Assembly (NCBI GenBank): GCA_026645575.1
Contig: JAPKMW010000067.1
Location: 1 to 64,000, forward strand
Length of the DNA: 64,000 nt
Origin: Caldilineaceae bacterium
Lineage (GTDB): Bacteria > Chloroflexota > Anaerolineae > Caldilineales > Caldilineaceae
Direction: 5' to 3'
Shown piece after piece: positions 8,294 through 16,323 of this stretch. Numbering within the stretch: position 1 is the first letter of the stretch; the number at the start of each line of letters is the position of its first letter. The notes below the pieces were generated by a model. The model was not told the DNA's origin. It saw only the letters and a program-made list of their open reading frames with translations, and made no database searches. Position numbers and translations under genes: made by a program.

Positions 8294-8959
8294 TTATTGA
8301 TACAAAGCCGCGCGACCAATCGCGCGGATGGTGGTAATCAGCGCCGGGATCTCTTCCGGGGGCAGGTGGGTGGCACGCACCACAATTTCAATCTCTGGAT
8401 TCGTGTCGGCTTGGACTGCCACCTTTTCCAGGTAGGAGCCAAAACGGGTTTGGAGATCGGTGAAGCTGTGGACAATTGCGCCGGTGTTGACGCCACGCGT
8501 GGCATATTCATGGGGCAGAAAATCCATGCGCCGTTGCACCCATAGCGCCGGGTTGCGCACACGACTGAGCGCCCGTGCTGGGATGCGACCACGCACCCAC
8601 AGCAATTCAGCCCGTGGTCGTTCCCGCAGTTGGCCCTGAATCACCAGGCGCGCCTGGCGCCCGCCAACGCTGTACAACAACCATTCCAGCGGATTAGGTA
8701 GCGTGTGATAAGCGATGCTAAAACGCCAAAATGGATCGGGCGCAGGCTCTACCTGGGCAAAAAAACCACGGGGGCCTGGTGTCTGGACGAAGACGACTTC
8801 ACCGCGTGTACTGTCGTTTAAGCCGCCGGCAATGGCGTAGCCGCGGCGGGCATAGTAGATAGCGGTAACGATCCAAACGATCAGCAGCAAGAGACCAAGT
8901 AGCAGCGCACCTAGCAGCCAACCGTGATCACTGGCGCGTGCGAGCCATGTTTCAACCAT
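8294..8959 (-). CDS. Single-pass membrane protein, function unknown
   Basis: A 221-residue protein with one strongly hydrophobic helix at about residues 14-36 (WLLGALLLGLLLLIVWIV), followed by YYARRGY. The remaining ~180 residues look soluble, mixed alpha/beta. The positive charges after the helix suggest that the C-terminal domain is cytoplasmic. No family recognised. It is divergent from ybaK, with only 14 bp between the two start codons, so their expression signals must overlap. Confidence 0.7.
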   Translation of the reverse strand: MVETWLARASDHGWLLGALLLGLLLLIVWIVTAIYYARRGYAIAGGLNDSTRGEVVFVQTPGPRGFFAQVEPAPDPFWRFSIAYHTLPNPLEWLLYSVGGRQARLVIQGQLRERPRAELLWVRGRIPARALSRVRNPALWVQRRMDFLPHEYATRGVNTGAIVHSFTDLQTRFGSYLEKVAVQADTNPEIEIVVRATHLPPEEIPALITTIRAIGRAALYQ

Positions 8960-8973
8960 AGAAGGGGCGCCGG

Positions 8974-9459
8974 ATGGAATTCAAAAATAATGTAACCCGT
9001 TTTTTAGATAGCAAACGCGTCTCCTATCAAGCTTTTACGTATCATTATGACGCCGGCATTCAATCGGCGGTGGAAGTTGCCACGGCCATCGGTCTACCGG
9101 CAGACCAAGTCTATAAAACCCTTGTCACCGTCGCCGACGACGCCAAACGCAAACCAATGTTGGTCGTCGTCCCTGGCCCGGCGACACTGGACTTAAAACT
9201 CTTTGCCAAAGCCACCAACCAAAAAAAGGTCAAAATGGCGACCCACGACCAGGCCGAAAGTCTCACCGGCCTGCAAACTGGCGGCATCAGCCCCCTGGCC
9301 TTGATCAACAAAGGCTTTGATGTCTACCTCGATGACCGCGCCCTCCGCTTCGACGCCATCGCCGTCAGCGCCGGTGAACGGGGCGCCAACCTGCTTGTTC
9401 CCGTCAAAGATCTGATCAAACTCACCCGCGCCCGGTTGGTGCGGCTGACGGAGGATTAG
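8974..9459 (+). CDS. ybaK: Cys-tRNA(Pro)/Cys-tRNA(Cys) deacylase, YbaK/EbsC
   Basis: A trans-editing factor that hydrolyses Cys-tRNA mischarged on tRNA-Pro. It is 161 residues, the normal length. The family's catalytic lysine is in VYKTLV (K48), with GGISP at 103-107 and SAGERG at 132-137. AGGGGCGCCGG lies just upstream of the ATG. The gene is followed by a perfect 23-bp inverted repeat. Confidence 0.92.
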   Translation: MEFKNNVTRFLDSKRVSYQAFTYHYDAGIQSAVEVATAIGLPADQVYKTLVTVADDAKRKPMLVVVPGPATLDLKLFAKATNQKKVKMATHDQAESLTGLQTGGISPLALINKGFDVYLDDRALRFDAIAVSAGERGANLLVPVKDLIKLTRARLVRLTED

Positions 9460-9463
9460 GTGA

Positions 9464-9518
9464 GAATTACGAATTACGAGTTACGATGCTAAGTGTCGTA
9501 ACTCGTAATTCGTAATTC
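9464..9518. repeat. Perfect inverted repeat of CGTAATT words
   Basis: Arms 9464-9486 and 9496-9518 are exact reverse complements (23 bp) with a 9-nt loop. The arm is GAATTAC-GAATTAC-GAGTTAC-GA, i.e. three copies of one 7-nt word. It has the same vocabulary as the tract inside recJ and sits between convergent genes. Confidence 0.92.
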
Positions 9519-9519
9519 T

Positions 9520-10656
9520 TTATCCCTCAATCAACCCCCGCTCCAACTCCACCCCCAACCCCGGCCCTTGGGGGACGGCGACGCAGCCTTCGCTGTCGAT
9601 GACGGGTGGGTTGGCGAGAATGGAGAAGCCATGTTGATACTCGCCGTAGGGCGGGTCGTGGAGAACTTCCAGATAGGGGGAGTGGCGCCAGGAGGCGACC
9701 AGGTGGAGATGGGCGATGGTGCCAAGGTTGCGTCCGCCGTGGTGGGGGATGACCGGTTTATGGAATGCTTCACCCAGGACGCCGATTTTGCGCAGGGTGG
9801 TGATGCCTTCGCAGACCATGCTCTCCGGTTGCAAAATATCGTAGACATCTTCCTGCACCATCTCTACAAATTCGTGGAAGTTACGGTTGTTTTCGCCACC
9901 AGCAATCGGCATAGCGACGGCGGCGTTGATCTTCGCTAACTCCTTGAAGGCAAAGCGGGGTAGCGGCTCTTCCAGCCAGTAGACGCCCAGCCGATCCAAC
10001 TCGATTGCGGTTTCCAGCGCCCGCCGGAAATCCCAGCGGATGCCCGGTTGCCAGTTGCCGCTCGACTGGGCTTGGTTGGCATCCACCATAATCTTCATAC
10101 GATCACCAACGGCGTCGCACACACTCTCCACCAGCCGCACATCTTCCTGGAGGGTCGGATAGTGAATACGCAGCTTCATCGCCTGCCACCCTTCATCGGC
10201 CAGGCGCACGGCTAATTCGGCACGTTCGGCTGGTGTGGAGAGACGCACCATGCTGGCGTAGGCCGGCACCTTGTCCTTGCCACCGCCCCATAACTTATAG
10301 AGCGGTTGCCCGCACGCCTTGCCGATAATATCCCAGAGGGCAATGTCGATGCCCGCCGACCCGCGATAGGGCAGCCCAGTCGCGTAGTAGCGCAGGGTGG
10401 CGACATGTTGTTCCGTGTCAAAAGGGTCTTGCCCGATGAGGCGTGCTTTGGCTGCTTCGACAATTTCCGGGTGAACGCCAGGGCCGATGCCGTTGATGCC
10501 CTGATCCGTGAAAACTTCGACGACGGTGCCGCCGCCACGGGTAAAGGTCATTTTGCCGCCCAAATCCCAGGCCGGTTCCATGTCGCCCACATACTCGATG
10601 GTGCGCAGGCGATGGAGTTTGATGTCAGTGATGCGTAGGCGTGATTGGGTTGTCAA
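9520..10656 (-). CDS. Enolase-superfamily dehydratase/racemase (mandelate racemase-like)
   Basis: A 378-residue member of the mandelate racemase/muconate lactonising enzyme group, which abstracts an alpha proton from a carboxylate sugar or acid using Mg2+. Visible are the capping domain, KLR (K161/R163), metal ligands D192 (VDANQ), E229 or E230 (WLEEPL) and E255 (AGGEN), and the basic H305 in IPHHGG. K-x-R in place of K-x-K points to a dehydratase/epimerase subgroup, but the substrate cannot be read. It appears monocistronic. Confidence 0.85.
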   Translation of the reverse strand: MTTQSRLRITDIKLHRLRTIEYVGDMEPAWDLGGKMTFTRGGGTVVEVFTDQGINGIGPGVHPEIVEAAKARLIGQDPFDTEQHVATLRYYATGLPYRGSAGIDIALWDIIGKACGQPLYKLWGGGKDKVPAYASMVRLSTPAERAELAVRLADEGWQAMKLRIHYPTLQEDVRLVESVCDAVGDRMKIMVDANQAQSSGNWQPGIRWDFRRALETAIELDRLGVYWLEEPLPRFAFKELAKINAAVAMPIAGGENNRNFHEFVEMVQEDVYDILQPESMVCEGITTLRKIGVLGEAFHKPVIPHHGGRNLGTIAHLHLVASWRHSPYLEVLHDPPYGEYQHGFSILANPPVIDSEGCVAVPQGPGLGVELERGLIEG

Positions 10657-10757
10657 GAGTCGGCTCCTCTCCTACAATGAATGATCAAAGATTGCTCTTA
10701 CTTATGGTATTGTACCTGTACACCTGTGGGGATGCAACCTGGATGTAAGGGAAGGAT

Positions 10758-10806
10758 CGGGAGTGCGTTGCACGGAGCAAACTGTGCCCTGTGCAACGCA
10801 CTCCCG
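10758..10806. repeat. Perfect 16-bp hairpin
   Basis: Arms CGGGAGTGCGTTGCAC (10758-10773) and GTGCAACGCACTCCCG (10791-10806) are exact complements with a 17-nt loop. No second copy seen in the window. Confidence 0.85.
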
Positions 10807-10944
10807 CCGGCAATTGGATGCTTTGTGCCTAACAAACAACCCAAAGTGCGCGACAATCGCTGATTGAATCATGAACCGGCTCAGATAGTAGGTGCGGTTT
10901 GCTGTAAATGCACTTAATTTTTTTTTGAAACGCTAGTGGCTCGC

Positions 10945-11038
10945 CTGTCACCCTGAAAGGGTCTCCAGGTCACAGTACACTTGTCGTTGCGAAAAATCGT
11001 TAGGGTATTGTAGCACAGAGACCCTTTCAGGGTGACAG
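10945..11038. repeat. Inverted repeat, TGTCACCCTG-AAGGGTCT family, copy 1
   Basis: Exact 21-nt arms at 10945-10965 and 11018-11038 are separated by 52 nt. Copy 2 is at 40631-40689, next to the truncated phosphotransferase. Confidence 0.88.
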
Positions 11039-11124
11039 ATAAGCTCTCTTGTTACAGCGGCAAATCCTTCGCTCTATGCCGATGAATTGCAAACCATCCC
11101 TACGACTTTAGAACAGGACTACTC

Positions 11125-11865
11125 TTGAATAGTTTAGAAGCGCGCGACGTCAGCAAGATTTATACCATTGATAATCGTGAAATCTGTGTTCTTGATCAAA
11201 TTTCGCTCACGATCCGGCAAGGCGAATTTGTCGTGATCATGGGTAGCAGCGGCAGCGGTAAGACCACGTTACTGAGTCTGCTCTCCGGGTTGGACAATCC
11301 AACGCATGGCCGCATCTTGGTGGAAGAGCAGGACATCACCGAGTGGAGCGAAGATCAACTGGCGCCGTTACGCAATGAAACCATCGGCTTTGTCTTTCAA
11401 TCGTTTCATCTAGTACCCTCTCTTTCGGCGTTGGAGAATGTGATGTTCCCGGCGGAACTGCGTGGCGACCGGCAGGCGCGCGCCAAAGCGGAGGCGTTGC
11501 TAACCCGCATTGGTCTGGGACACCGCAAAAGCAACTTTCCCCATCAATTGTCCGGCGGCGAGAAGCAGCGCGTGGCGATCTGCCGCGCCTTGATCAACCG
11601 CCCGCAAATTCTCTTTGCCGATGAGCCAACCGGCAATCTCGACTCGAAAAATGGTGCGGCGATTCTCGATCTGTTGGTTGACCTGCACGCCGAACAGCAG
11701 ACAACCCTGGTGTTGGTAACACACAGCCCGGAGATTGCGGCTCGCGCCGAACGGGTCATTTTTTTGCAAGATGGCCGGCTGGTCGATGACCGGCGACAAA
11801 GCGGTAGTAAAGACTTTAGTCTTCCGCCCGCTCCGAGAAAGACTGAAGTCTTGACTACGGTTTAG
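11125..11865 (+). CDS. ABC transporter ATP-binding protein, YbbA/LolD type
   Basis: The ATPase subunit of an ABC system with an FtsX-type permease. It has Walker A GSSGSGKT (40-47), Q-loop Q92, signature LSGGEKQR (from 142), Walker B ILFADEPT (162-169) and H-loop H200: all complete. The gene order ATPase-permease-SGNH hydrolase matches ybbA-ybbP-tesA. Only a TTG start (11125) is available, with AGGAC before it. The last 20 residues (from SGSKDF) are encoded by a repeat element, so the natural protein probably ended near DGRLVDDRR. Confidence 0.88.
   Translation: MNSLEARDVSKIYTIDNREICVLDQISLTIRQGEFVVIMGSSGSGKTTLLSLLSGLDNPTHGRILVEEQDITEWSEDQLAPLRNETIGFVFQSFHLVPSLSALENVMFPAELRGDRQARAKAEALLTRIGLGHRKSNFPHQLSGGEKQRVAICRALINRPQILFADEPTGNLDSKNGAAILDLLVDLHAEQQTTLVLVTHSPEIAARAERVIFLQDGRLVDDRRQSGSKDFSLPPAPRKTEVLTTV
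11814..11859. repeat. Inverted repeat, AAGACTTTAGTCTT family, copy 1 (in coding sequence)
   Basis: GTAGTAAAGACTTTAGTCTT and AAGACTGAAGTCTTGACTAC form the arms. It lies inside the 3' end of the ATPase gene and is read through in frame. Copy 2 is at 56478-56526, and a fragment (ACTTTAGTCTTCAC) lies at 14411-14424 after the permease gene. Confidence 0.85.
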
Positions 11866-14406
11866 GTGAACTTTATGCGCAATACTCTGGCTCTGCTCCA
11901 CCCAACCTTCATTCGACGCCAATTAACCAGCACCGGCAAGCAATCCATTGTCCTGATCCTCTGTGTGATGCTCTCGATGATCACCCTGGTCGCGCTGCGT
12001 GGGTTCGGCGACAGTGTGAATCGCGCCTTGTTACGGGATGCCCGTTCGCTGCAAGCGGCTGATATTGTTGTTGATTCTAATTTCCCACTCTCTACGCCTT
12101 TGGTAAATGAAATCCAAAGCTTGACGACCAGCGGGGCAGCAGCGGCGGCGCGCCTATATGAATTTATTTCGGTCGTGCGGGTTGCCACTGGTGAAGAAAC
12201 CTTGCTGGCCAATCTCAAAGTGGTAGAGCCAGGCTATCCCTTTTATGGCGTTGTCACCCTTGCCTCCGGTCGCCCCTTTCACGAGGTGTTGCAACCGGGA
12301 ACCGTGGTCGTTGCCCAAGAGCTACTGGAACGGCTCCAACTGAACATTGGCGATGCGCTACAAGTCGGACAGGCCACGTTGACCATCGGGGATGTCGTCA
12401 CCTTTGAACCGGATCGCCCGGTCAATTTCTTTACGCTGGGACCACGTATCTTTATCGGCAGTCGCGATCTGGCGGCCATCGATCTGGTCAAAGAGGGCAG
12501 TCGCGTCAACTATACAGTGCTACTCAAACTGAGCGATGAAACGCAACTCGATTCCGTTGCGAATCGCTTGCGGGCGGTGATGGAGCCGCAAGAGGATGTG
12601 GAGACCTACCGGTCCGCTCGTTCGGGGGTGCAGCGCTTTTTTGATAACCTGTTGCTCTTTCTCAGTCTGGTCGCAATCTTCACCCTGTTGCTGGCCGGGG
12701 TTGGCATTCAGTCGGCGCTGACGGCTCTGCTACGGGAGCGGAACAATACGATTGCGGTGATCAAAACGGTGGGCGCTAGCAGCCGCTTTGTTACCGTTAA
12801 CTTTCTAGCGGTGATTACGCTGTTGGGGCTAGTCGGTACAGTGCTGGGCATCGGCGCCGGCTTGCTGTTAGAACGGCTCTTTCCGCTGCTGCTGGGCAAT
12901 CTGCTGCCGCCCAATATCGAATTGACCATCTCGCTGCGCACCCTGGCCGAGGGGGTGGCGTTGGGGCTGATTGTTGTCACCTGTTTCACCTTTCTGCCGA
13001 TCTATCAACTAGACGAACTCAAGCCCAATTTCATCTTTCGCAAAGAGAACCCACCGCTGGTCTGGCGGCTGCCCTATGTGATCGTGCTGCTCATCCTGGC
13101 GAGTTTCTTTGTTGGCATGGTACTTTGGCAGTTGCAGCGGCTCTCGCTGGGATTGTACTTTGTCGGCGGCGTTCTGGGGTTGTTATTACTGGCGGCGCTT
13201 TTGACCTATGGCGCGCTCTGGCTGTTGCGTCGCACCCCCTTTCAATCGATGGTGTTGCGCCAAGCCATGCGCGGCCTTTTCCGCCCCCGCAATGCCACCT
13301 ATTCGATCATTGTCACCCTGTCAGCGGCGCTGGCCGTCATCTTCTGTATCTACTTGTTGGAACGAAATCTCAACGCCGCCTTTGTCGAGGCGTACCCGGA
13401 AGATGCGCCCAATGTGATTTTTATCGACCTACAACCAGATCAATTGACCACGTTCGGCGAACTGTTGGGGCAGGAGGTCGAATACTATCCATCCGTGCGG
13501 GCAAACATTCTTGCCATCAACGGGCAACCAATTGATGTGACCCAAGAGGAGCAGCGCCGTGGCGACAATCTAGCGCGACCCTTCAACTTAACCTACCGCG
13601 ATTACTTGTTGGAAGATGAAGCGGTGCAAAGTGGTGGTACACTCTTCCCAACCGCCGCCGCAACCGAGACGACTGGCATCGCTTCGGTGTCGATTCTGGA
13701 TGATCTGTTAGAAATGCGCTCCTTTGCCCTGGGCGACCGGATTACCTTTCGCATTCAGGGCGTGCCGCTGGAAGCGACTGTCACCAGCATCCGCACGCGC
13801 ACGGCGGAAGAGGATTTTCGCCCCTTTTTCCTCTTTGTCTTTCCACCGGATGTTTTGCGTAGCGCCCCTCAATCGATCTTTACGGCGATCCGCCTGCCAC
13901 CTGCCGAGATTCCCCCCTTGCGCAATCGCATTGTGGCGGCCCTGCCCAATGTAACCGTCATTGACATCACCGAAACGGTGGCAAATGCGGCGGCGGTGGC
14001 GGATCGCCTGGTGCAGATCATTCGCTTCTTTACGCTTTTTAGTGTGCTGGCTGGTGTCTTGATTGTCATCAGCTCCGTCTTCGCCACCCGTCAGGCACGG
14101 ATTCAGGAAGCGGTGTACTACAAGGTGCTGGGGGCCAAACGCAGCTTTGTGCGCCAGGTTTTTACCGTGGAAAATTTGTTGCTGGGCTTGATCAGCGCCC
14201 TGCTTGCGCTCTTGATGGCGCAGGTGGGCAGTTGGGCGCTCTGTCGCTACCTTTTTGAAATTAATTATCAACCAGCGGTCGGCGCTAGTTTCCTCCTGGT
14301 GGCGGTGACAATGGCATTGGTGACAGGCGTGGGTATGGCCGCCTCCGGTTCGATTCTGCGCAGCAAGCCCATTCTCATTTTACGTGAATTGACTTCGACT
14401 GAGTAG
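11866..14406 (+). CDS. ABC transporter permease with two FtsX domains, YbbP-like
   Basis: An 846-residue membrane protein. It has an N-terminal transmembrane helix (~27-45), a large extracytoplasmic domain, a three-helix FtsX domain (~265-385), two further helices (~400-445), a second extracytoplasmic domain and a second three-helix FtsX domain near the C-terminus (VFATRQARIQEAVYYKVLGA is its signature loop). This 10-helix, twice-FtsX layout is that of E. coli YbbP (~800 residues). A GTG directly after the ATPase stop and an ATG at 11875 are both possible starts. Probably moves or extracts a lipid or lipoprotein; substrate unknown. Confidence 0.85.
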   Translation: MNFMRNTLALLHPTFIRRQLTSTGKQSIVLILCVMLSMITLVALRGFGDSVNRALLRDARSLQAADIVVDSNFPLSTPLVNEIQSLTTSGAAAAARLYEFISVVRVATGEETLLANLKVVEPGYPFYGVVTLASGRPFHEVLQPGTVVVAQELLERLQLNIGDALQVGQATLTIGDVVTFEPDRPVNFFTLGPRIFIGSRDLAAIDLVKEGSRVNYTVLLKLSDETQLDSVANRLRAVMEPQEDVETYRSARSGVQRFFDNLLLFLSLVAIFTLLLAGVGIQSALTALLRERNNTIAVIKTVGASSRFVTVNFLAVITLLGLVGTVLGIGAGLLLERLFPLLLGNLLPPNIELTISLRTLAEGVALGLIVVTCFTFLPIYQLDELKPNFIFRKENPPLVWRLPYVIVLLILASFFVGMVLWQLQRLSLGLYFVGGVLGLLLLAALLTYGALWLLRRTPFQSMVLRQAMRGLFRPRNATYSIIVTLSAALAVIFCIYLLERNLNAAFVEAYPEDAPNVIFIDLQPDQLTTFGELLGQEVEYYPSVRANILAINGQPIDVTQEEQRRGDNLARPFNLTYRDYLLEDEAVQSGGTLFPTAAATETTGIASVSILDDLLEMRSFALGDRITFRIQGVPLEATVTSIRTRTAEEDFRPFFLFVFPPDVLRSAPQSIFTAIRLPPAEIPPLRNRIVAALPNVTVIDITETVANAAAVADRLVQIIRFFTLFSVLAGVLIVISSVFATRQARIQEAVYYKVLGAKRSFVRQVFTVENLLLGLISALLALLMAQVGSWALCRYLFEINYQPAVGASFLLVAVTMALVTGVGMAASGSILRSKPILILRELTSTE

Positions 14407-14572
14407 GAAAAACTTTAGTCTTCACCGTTCCCAAAGAGTGATGAGCGTTGTTTATTTATTTGGGTAATGAGGAGTCAGGCACGCCCCGTGCCGACCCACT
14501 TCCACTTACCGAAACAATTTTCTAACGCTCATCTACTGTTCGTGACAGCAAGTGGTGGTTAGCAGGTGTATA

Positions 14573-15259
14573 GTGAAAATTCGCTTATTGTCTTTATGGG
14601 TTATACTGCTATTTTGGTTGACGGCGTGTGCCAATGAGCCGTCAACGCCGGTGCCAACCGTAACCCCACTCCCCACCACCGCACCACCGGCAGAGGCCAG
14701 TGTGGGCATCATCGTGGCAATGGGTGATAGCTTAACCGAAGGCTTAGGCGTCAACATGGACCAAGCCTACCCGGCTCAACTGGAGCGCAAATTGCGCGCT
14801 GACGGCTATAACTACACCGTCATTAATGCTGGTGTCAGTGGTGAGACAACGACCGGCGCCCTCGCTCGCGTTGATTGGGTGCTGACCTTGAAACCCGACC
14901 TGGTGATTCTCGCCACCGGTGGTAATGACAGCCTGCGCGCCGTTGACCCGACCCTCACAAAGGAGAATATTCGCAAGCTGGTGCAGACATTTCAGCAAGC
15001 CAATGTCCCCGTGATCCTTGCCGGGATGCAAACAGTGCAGAATTTGGGCGAAGAATACACTAACGCCTTCCGCACGATCTATCCTGCCGTAGCCGAAGAG
15101 TACAAACTGCCGCTCATCCCCTTCTTTTTGGAAGGCGTGGCCGGCGATGCCAAACTCAATCAACCCGATTTTATCCACCCCACAGCAGAAGGGTATACCA
15201 TTGTCGTTGAAACGGTCTATCCCTATGTGGTGGATGCGCTGGAACAGCTAGAACCATAA
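14573..15259 (+). CDS. SGNH esterase/thioesterase TesA-like, as a lipoprotein
   Basis: A 228-residue SGNH hydrolase. Signal peptide MKIRLLSLWVILLFWLTAC gives lipid-anchored C19, then a Pro/Thr linker, GDSLTEG with S53, GVSGET, GGND (N118, D119) and DFIHPTAEGY with D199/H202: the full catalytic set of TesA-type acyl esterases. Its place after the YbbA/YbbP-like pair supports the TesA comparison. The GTG at 14573 has AGCAGG upstream and gives a clean signal peptide; an earlier GTG lies at 14552. The stop overlaps the next start (TAATG). Confidence 0.88.
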   Translation: MKIRLLSLWVILLFWLTACANEPSTPVPTVTPLPTTAPPAEASVGIIVAMGDSLTEGLGVNMDQAYPAQLERKLRADGYNYTVINAGVSGETTTGALARVDWVLTLKPDLVILATGGNDSLRAVDPTLTKENIRKLVQTFQQANVPVILAGMQTVQNLGEEYTNAFRTIYPAVAEEYKLPLIPFFLEGVAGDAKLNQPDFIHPTAEGYTIVVETVYPYVVDALEQLEP

Positions 15260-16146
15260 TGATGTTAACACCGCTTGAACTCCAACAATTTCATCGTGAT
15301 GGCTATTTGCTTCTAGAAGATGTGCTGACGGATGGGCAACTCGCGCCGCTCATCGCTGAGTACGAAATGTATATCGATCGGCGTGCTGGCGAGCTGTACG
15401 CTGCCGGTCAACTGACGCAAACCTACGCAACCGAACCCTTTCAACGGCGTCTGGCCTGTATCTGCCGGGAGACGGGTGTGCTTTACCCTGAGCTAGATAT
15501 TCGCCACTTGCGTGGGCCAGCCACCTTTGCTTTCTTGCGCAATGAGAGGCTATTGGACATTGCCGAAAGTTTGATCGGGCCGGAGATCATTTGCAGCCCC
15601 ATTCAGCATTTGCGCCCCAAGTTGCCCAGCGGCTTGACCCCACGCGGCAGCGACCCCCATGTCGTTCACTGGCATCAGGATGCCGGCGTCACCTGGCCGG
15701 AGGCGGATCCCTATTTTATTCTCACCTTCTGGATTCCGCTGGTCGATGCCACGCCGGAGAATGGCTGTTTACGGCTGATTCCCGGTCTGCACAAGGCTGG
15801 ATTGCTGCCCCATCGCACCAAACCGGGGCTGGGCACGGCCATTCACGGCGATCTGCTGGCCCATCGCCCAATTGTTACGCTGCCCATGCGCAAAGGTAGC
15901 GTACTGCTGATGCACAAACATACGCCGCACAGTTCCAGCCGTAACAGCACTGACACCGTGCGCTGGAGCATCGATCTGCGCTACCAGGCCACCGGAACAG
16001 CCACTGGGCGCCCCTTCTATCCAGCCTTTGTTGTGCGCAGTCGCATCACGCCGTCGGCGGTGATGACAGATTACACTACTTGGGCCGAGCAATGGGCTGC
16101 CGCCGTCGCGCAAAACCACGGTACGCGCGTACACCGCTGGTCGTAA
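15259..16146 (+). CDS. Phytanoyl-CoA dioxygenase family oxygenase
   Basis: A 295-residue Fe(II)/2-oxoglutarate-dependent oxygenase of the PhyH family. The facial triad is H139-x-D141 (HWHQD) and the distal H224 (TPHSSSRN), with R235 as the likely 2-oxoglutarate anchor. ENGCLRLIPGLHK is a typical PhyH segment. The substrate is unknown. It starts one nucleotide inside the stop of the esterase gene, so the two are probably co-translated. Confidence 0.85.
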   Translation: MMLTPLELQQFHRDGYLLLEDVLTDGQLAPLIAEYEMYIDRRAGELYAAGQLTQTYATEPFQRRLACICRETGVLYPELDIRHLRGPATFAFLRNERLLDIAESLIGPEIICSPIQHLRPKLPSGLTPRGSDPHVVHWHQDAGVTWPEADPYFILTFWIPLVDATPENGCLRLIPGLHKAGLLPHRTKPGLGTAIHGDLLAHRPIVTLPMRKGSVLLMHKHTPHSSSRNSTDTVRWSIDLRYQATGTATGRPFYPAFVVRSRITPSAVMTDYTTWAEQWAAAVAQNHGTRVHRWS

Positions 16147-16277
16147 GCTGCCTCTCCTCCACAAAAATTTGGTCAAGCCTGCCGCTTGGGTGATTGGTTA
16201 TGCGTGGGTTACAATCTCTCATATAAAAATAACGATTTCACGAGATACTGTTTTGTCAAAGAAGTTCTGATCGTTTC

Positions 16278-16306
16278 ATCCGTCCCGTAGGGACGCTTGA
16301 ATTTAG
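16278..16306 (+). repeat. Half element, CCCGTAGGGACG family
   Basis: CATCCGTCCCGTAGGGACGC followed by TTGAATTTAG matches one arm of the element at 3650-3731. No complementary arm is seen nearby. It lies in the leader of the aldolase-dehydrogenase gene. Confidence 0.65.
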
Positions 16307-16323
16307 AAAGAAAAGGAATCTGT

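Larger units (their letters stand above)
10657..11124. other. Intergenic region with two hairpin elements
   Basis: No supported gene. It holds the 16-bp hairpin at 10758-10806 and the paired 21-nt arms at 10945-11038, separated by AT-rich sequence including an eight-T run (10919-10926). The promoters of the divergent flanking genes must lie here, but no convincing -35/-10 pair stands out. Confidence 0.6.

Noticed and set aside
14411..14424. Third full AAGACTTTAGTCTT element
   Set aside because: Only one short arm (ACTTTAGTCTTCAC) is present with no complement; kept as a fragment only.
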